Shown: in pieces, positions 5,081-7,376 of the stretch
Numbering within the stretch: the first letter of the stretch is position 1
Layout of the letters: every line of letters begins with the position of its first letter
Assembly (NCBI GenBank): GCA_023451915.1
Contig: JAEXXS010000286.1
Coordinates: 1-7,376, forward strand
Direction: 5' to 3'
Origin: Pseudomonadota bacterium
GTDB lineage: Bacteria; Pseudomonadota; Alphaproteobacteria; Rhizobiales; Rhizobiaceae
Length of the DNA: 7,376 nucleotides
Translations under genes and position numbers: made by a program
The notes under the pieces: model-generated
Databases searched by the model: none
Told to the model about the DNA's origin: nothing
Seen by the model: only the letters and a program-made list of their open reading frames with translations

Positions 5081-5992
5081 TTAAGCGAGTGCAGGCTCGA
5101 CGTGGTTCAGCGCCTTTTGCTGCTTGAACGCGGCGGCCTTGACGGCAGCCTGCACCTTTTCAAAGGCGCGCACTTCGATCTGGCGCACGCGTTCGCGGCT
5201 GATGCCGAACTCGCTGGACAAGTCTTCCAGCGTCATTGGATCGTCGGAAAGACGGCGGGCTTCGAAGATACGACGCTCGCGATCATTCAGCGTGTCCATG
5301 GCCTGTTCGAGCATAGAGCGGCGGTTTTCAAGCTCGTCCTGTTCGATCAGCACCTGTTCCTGGCTGTTGCTGTCATCGACCAGCCAGTCCTGCCATTCGC
5401 CGGATTCACCTTCGCTTGCACGCAGCGGCGCATTGAGCGAGGCGTCGCCCGACAGACGGCGGTTCATGGAAACCACTTCGTCTTCGCTGACATTCAGCTT
5501 GGTCGCGATCTGCTTGACCTGATCGGGACGCAGATCGCCATCGTCGAGCGCCTGAATCTTGCTCTTCATCTTGCGCAGATTGAAGAACAGACGCTTCTGG
5601 TTGGCGGTCGTGCCCATCTTCACCAGGCTCCACGAGCGCAGGATATATTCCTGGATCGACGCCTTGATCCACCACATGGCATAGGTGGCAAGACGGAAAC
5701 CCCTTTCCGGCTCGAAACGCTTGACGGCCTGCATCAGGCCGACATTGCCCTCGGAAATAACCTCGCCAATGGGCAGGCCATAGCCGCGATAGCCCATGGC
5801 GATCTTGGCCACGAGGCGCAGATGGCTCGTCACCAGCTTATGGGCGGCTTTTGGATCGGCATGTTCATGATAACGCTTGGCCAGCATATATTCTTCCTGC
5901 GGCTCAAGCATGGGAAAACGGCGGATTTCTTCCAGATAACGTGTAAGGCCACCGTCACCGGACGTAATGCTCGGGAGATTCATCTGGGCCAT
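5081..5992 (-). CDS. rpoH: RNA polymerase heat-shock sigma factor RpoH (RpoH1-type), 303 aa
   Basis: This is the sigma-32 class subunit that directs RNA polymerase to heat-shock and protein-quality-control promoters. Landmarks: region 2 spans about 49-125, with the DNA-melting stretch GFRLATYAMWWIKASIQEYI (98-117). The RpoH box QKRLFFNLR (132-140) separates it from other sigma factors and is linked to core binding and chaperone/protease control. The WQDWLVDD stretch is at 200-207. The region 4.2 helix-turn-helix is at about 253-281 (LEDLSSEFGISRERVRQIE). The length is normal. ATG 5992 is chosen because aggagg (6005-6000) lies 7 bases upstream; the ATG at 5983 would be 16 away. The sequence agrees best with rhizobial RpoH1; alphaproteobacteria often have a second RpoH elsewhere. 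Numbering differs between species, so only rpoH is given. rluD lies upstream on the same strand, 346 bases away. Confidence 0.97.
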   Translation of the reverse strand: MAQMNLPSITSGDGGLTRYLEEIRRFPMLEPQEEYMLAKRYHEHADPKAAHKLVTSHLRLVAKIAMGYRGYGLPIGEVISEGNVGLMQAVKRFEPERGFRLATYAMWWIKASIQEYILRSWSLVKMGTTANQKRLFFNLRKMKSKIQALDDGDLRPDQVKQIATKLNVSEDEVVSMNRRLSGDASLNAPLRASEGESGEWQDWLVDDSNSQEQVLIEQDELENRRSMLEQAMDTLNDRERRIFEARRLSDDPMTLEDLSSEFGISRERVRQIEVRAFEKVQAAVKAAAFKQQKALNHVEPALA

Positions 5993-5995
5993 AGA

Positions 5996-6050
5996 GCACC
6001 CTCCTTTATAATTTCAGGTTCCCATTTGGCGAACCTGTCGCGGGGGCTGC
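5996..6050 (-). promoter_or_regulatory. rpoH leader structure, candidate translational switch
   Basis: On the - strand GCAGCCCCC (6050-6042) can pair with GGAGGGTGC (6004-5996), which includes most of the Shine-Dalgarno sequence. Seven of nine positions pair, with mismatches at 6047/5999 and 6044/6002. The pairing encloses a perfect 7-bp hairpin CAGGTTC/GAACCTG (6037-6031 with 6021-6015) and an AT-rich link. Imperfect pairing over the ribosome site is how RNA thermometers work; that role here is inference. A second purine-rich aggagg at 6056-6051 could compete. Confidence 0.4.
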
Positions 6051-6261
6051 CTCCTGCACTTCCCTCACGCGAGCCTCCATATATAGGCATGATTTTGGCG
6101 AAAACACGATCCTTTAACTCATGAAACAATCTGTCACTGTAATGTGAACATCCCTCTGCGTGAAAAGTTGCAGAAGTATTTTGTAAAAGCGCAGTGGATC
6201 GGACTGTTCCTCATGATCCAGGCGCAGTTTTGACATCAACTGCACCCGGACTGACCTGGTT

Positions 6262-6323
6262 CGGTTCTCCCCCATGCGCTTCAAATGCCATGTTTACATG
6301 CGCTGCGAGGGAAGGGAGAACCG
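6262..6323. repeat. 10-bp inverted repeat downstream of rluD
   Basis: The arms cggttctccc (6262-6271) and gggagaaccg (6314-6323) are perfectly complementary. The 42-base interior has its own small palindrome catgt-tt-acatg (6289-6300) and two copies of catgcgct (6273-6280, 6297-6304). No T-run follows on either strand, so it is not a standard terminator, although it lies 16 bases beyond the rluD stop and may shape that mRNA's 3' end. Confidence 0.55.
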
Positions 6324-6338
6324 GAAGATCTCACAGTA

Positions 6339-7373
6339 TTATATGGAGTGCGCGCGGAAATTTTCCAGTAGGTGCTCCATATCTTCGGGCACGGGCGCTT
6401 CAAAACGCATCAATTCATCGGTTGCAGGATGCGTGAAGGCGAGAAGCCAGGCATGGAGCGCCTGTCTGTGAAAGCCCTGCACGGCTTCCTTCAGCGGTTC
6501 CGGCAGCTTGTTGGCTTTGGTTTTATAGGCGCTGCCGTAATCCATGTCGCCGACCAGCGGATGGCCGATATGGGCCATATGCACGCGAATCTGATGGGTG
6601 CGGCCGGTTTCAAGACGGCATTCCACCAGCGAAGCCAAGGCCGTGGCATCTTCGCGGGGGCCGAATTTTTCCACCGTCGTATAATGGGTGACGGCGTGGC
6701 GCGCGTCTTCGCGTTCCTCGTTCACGACGGCCTGCTTGGTGCGGTCGCGATGCGAGCGTCCGAGATGCGCATCGATGACGCCCTGTGGGCGCTCGGTCAT
6801 GCCCCAGACGAGGGCGAGATAGGCGCGCTCCAGATCGCCTGTGCGCCCATGGTCTGCAAATTGTTCGCTCAAATGCCGGTGCGAGCGGTCGTTCTTGGCC
6901 ACCACCATCACGCCGCTGGTATCCTTGTCGAGGCGATGAACAATGCCCGGACGGCGGATTCCGCCTATGCCGGACAAGCTATCGCCACAATGATATATAA
7001 GGGCATTGACCAGCGTTCCCGTCCAATTGCCGTTGCCAGGGTGAACGACAAGGCCAGCAGGCTTGTTGATCACGATGAGATCATCGTCCTCGTAAAGAAT
7101 ATCGAGGGGAATGTTCTCGCCTTGCGGTTCGGCAGGCTCAGGCTCTGGCAGCACGATGGCGATCTTCATGCCCTCGCGCAGCTTCTGCTTGGCTTCACGA
7201 GCGGGTTCGCCGTCGATGGTCACATGGCCTTCGGCAATCAGGGACTGAACGCGACTGCGGGAGAGTTCCGGCCCTAATGCTGCGGCCAGCCATTGGTCCA
7301 ATCTTTTGCCCGCAGCATCAGTGTCGGCAATTAGTTCTTTCAATTGTCTCTTCCCTTCGTTATCACGCGCCAC
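6339..7373 (-). CDS. rluD: 23S rRNA pseudouridine synthase, RluA family (RluD-type), 344 aa, 5' end at window edge
   Basis: It converts uridines to pseudouridine in 23S rRNA; RluD modifies helix 69 (positions 1911, 1915 and 1917 in E. coli), which is important for ribosome assembly. An N-terminal S4-like RNA-binding domain covers about 22-75 (GKRLDQWLAAAL, SRSRVQSLIAEGHVTIDG). The catalytic domain has INKPAGLVVHPG (102-113), the signature HRLDKDTSG with catalytic D149 (146-154), and the GRTHQIRVHMAHIGHPLVGD block (257-276). The length is slightly above the E. coli enzyme (326). RluD is favoured over other RluA-family members because of the S4 domain, but specificity cannot be proved from sequence. 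The first possible start is GTG 7373 at the very edge. The frame stays open beyond it and no ribosome binding site can be seen, so the real start may lie outside. It precedes rpoH on the same strand. Confidence 0.93.
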   Translation of the reverse strand: MARDNEGKRQLKELIADTDAAGKRLDQWLAAALGPELSRSRVQSLIAEGHVTIDGEPAREAKQKLREGMKIAIVLPEPEPAEPQGENIPLDILYEDDDLIVINKPAGLVVHPGNGNWTGTLVNALIYHCGDSLSGIGGIRRPGIVHRLDKDTSGVMVVAKNDRSHRHLSEQFADHGRTGDLERAYLALVWGMTERPQGVIDAHLGRSHRDRTKQAVVNEEREDARHAVTHYTTVEKFGPREDATALASLVECRLETGRTHQIRVHMAHIGHPLVGDMDYGSAYKTKANKLPEPLKEAVQGFHRQALHAWLLAFTHPATDELMRFEAPVPEDMEHLLENFRAHSI

Positions 7374-7376
7374 GGG

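Larger units (their letters stand above)
5993..6338 (-). promoter_or_regulatory. rpoH upstream region and leader
   Basis: These 346 bases separate rluD from rpoH and contain no credible gene. On the - strand, a -10-like CCTATATAT lies at 6087-6079 but has no recognisable -35 and no sigma-32-type CTTG at the right distance. Further up, GGAAC (6210-6206), 16 bases and CTTT (6189-6186) is a near match to the alphaproteobacterial EcfG pattern GGAAC-N16/17-CGTT. The leader next to the gene contains a hairpin and a possible ribosome-site-blocking stem (separate entry). Inverted repeats lie at 6195-6200/6215-6220 and 6224-6229/6238-6243. The promoter calls are weak. Confidence 0.45.

Noticed and set aside
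5102..6124. Open frame of 340 codons on + opposite rpoH
   Set aside because: It is the mirror of the rpoH reading frame, runs into the rpoH leader and shows no recognisable domain.
6230..6235. Perfect TTGACA on + in the rluD-rpoH gap as a promoter
   Set aside because: There is no -10 at 16-18 bases, and the only sequence downstream on + is antisense to rluD.
6372..7277. Open frame of 301 codons on + opposite rluD
   Set aside because: It is antisense to an intact pseudouridine synthase with all its motifs; the frame is a codon-bias shadow.

Overview
The window is an ordinary chromosomal segment of an alphaproteobacterium. It most likely comes from the order Rhizobiales (Hyphomicrobiales), family Brucellaceae (Brucella/Ochrobactrum group). 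This rests on the protein sequences (an RpoH1-type heat-shock sigma factor, rhizobial-looking PurA and RluD), the GC-rich codon use, and palindromic intergenic repeats that resemble those scattered through Brucella and rhizobial genomes. The assignment is from recognition, not from a database search.

Layout: (1) the 3' end of purA on + (1-612), then a structured repeat block (about 616-836) and a strong terminator (844-880). (2) An uncharacterised single-pass membrane protein on + (1099-2544). (3) A bidirectional terminator (2569-2594) shared with a convergent family I inorganic pyrophosphatase gene on - (2614-3222), whose product carries a signal peptide. (4) A GlxA/FtrA-type regulator (DJ-1/PfpI domain plus AraC helix-turn-helix) on - (3282-4286), divergent from a small single-domain rhodanese on + (4373-4801). 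(5) A hairpin and a second repeat block with inverted ends (4820-5076). (6) rpoH on - (5081-5992) with a long structured leader. (7) rluD, a 23S rRNA pseudouridine synthase, on - (6339-7373), upstream of rpoH and running to the window edge.

Most genes are housekeeping: purine synthesis, phosphate metabolism, heat-shock transcription and ribosome maturation. The regulator/rhodanese pair is a recurrent divergent module that probably deals with sulfur or thiol chemistry. No phage, CRISPR, toxin-antitoxin, transposase, tRNA or rRNA gene is visible. I did not find a new multigene system. The interesting signals lie between the genes and in single-gene oddities. The block after purA is bounded by a perfect 8-bp direct repeat, as if it had inserted between the stop codon and its terminator. 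A second block sits in the matching place after rpoH. A perfect 10-bp hairpin buries the ribosome binding site of the exported pyrophosphatase. The rpoH ribosome binding site can pair imperfectly with an upstream C-rich stretch, as in an RNA thermometer.
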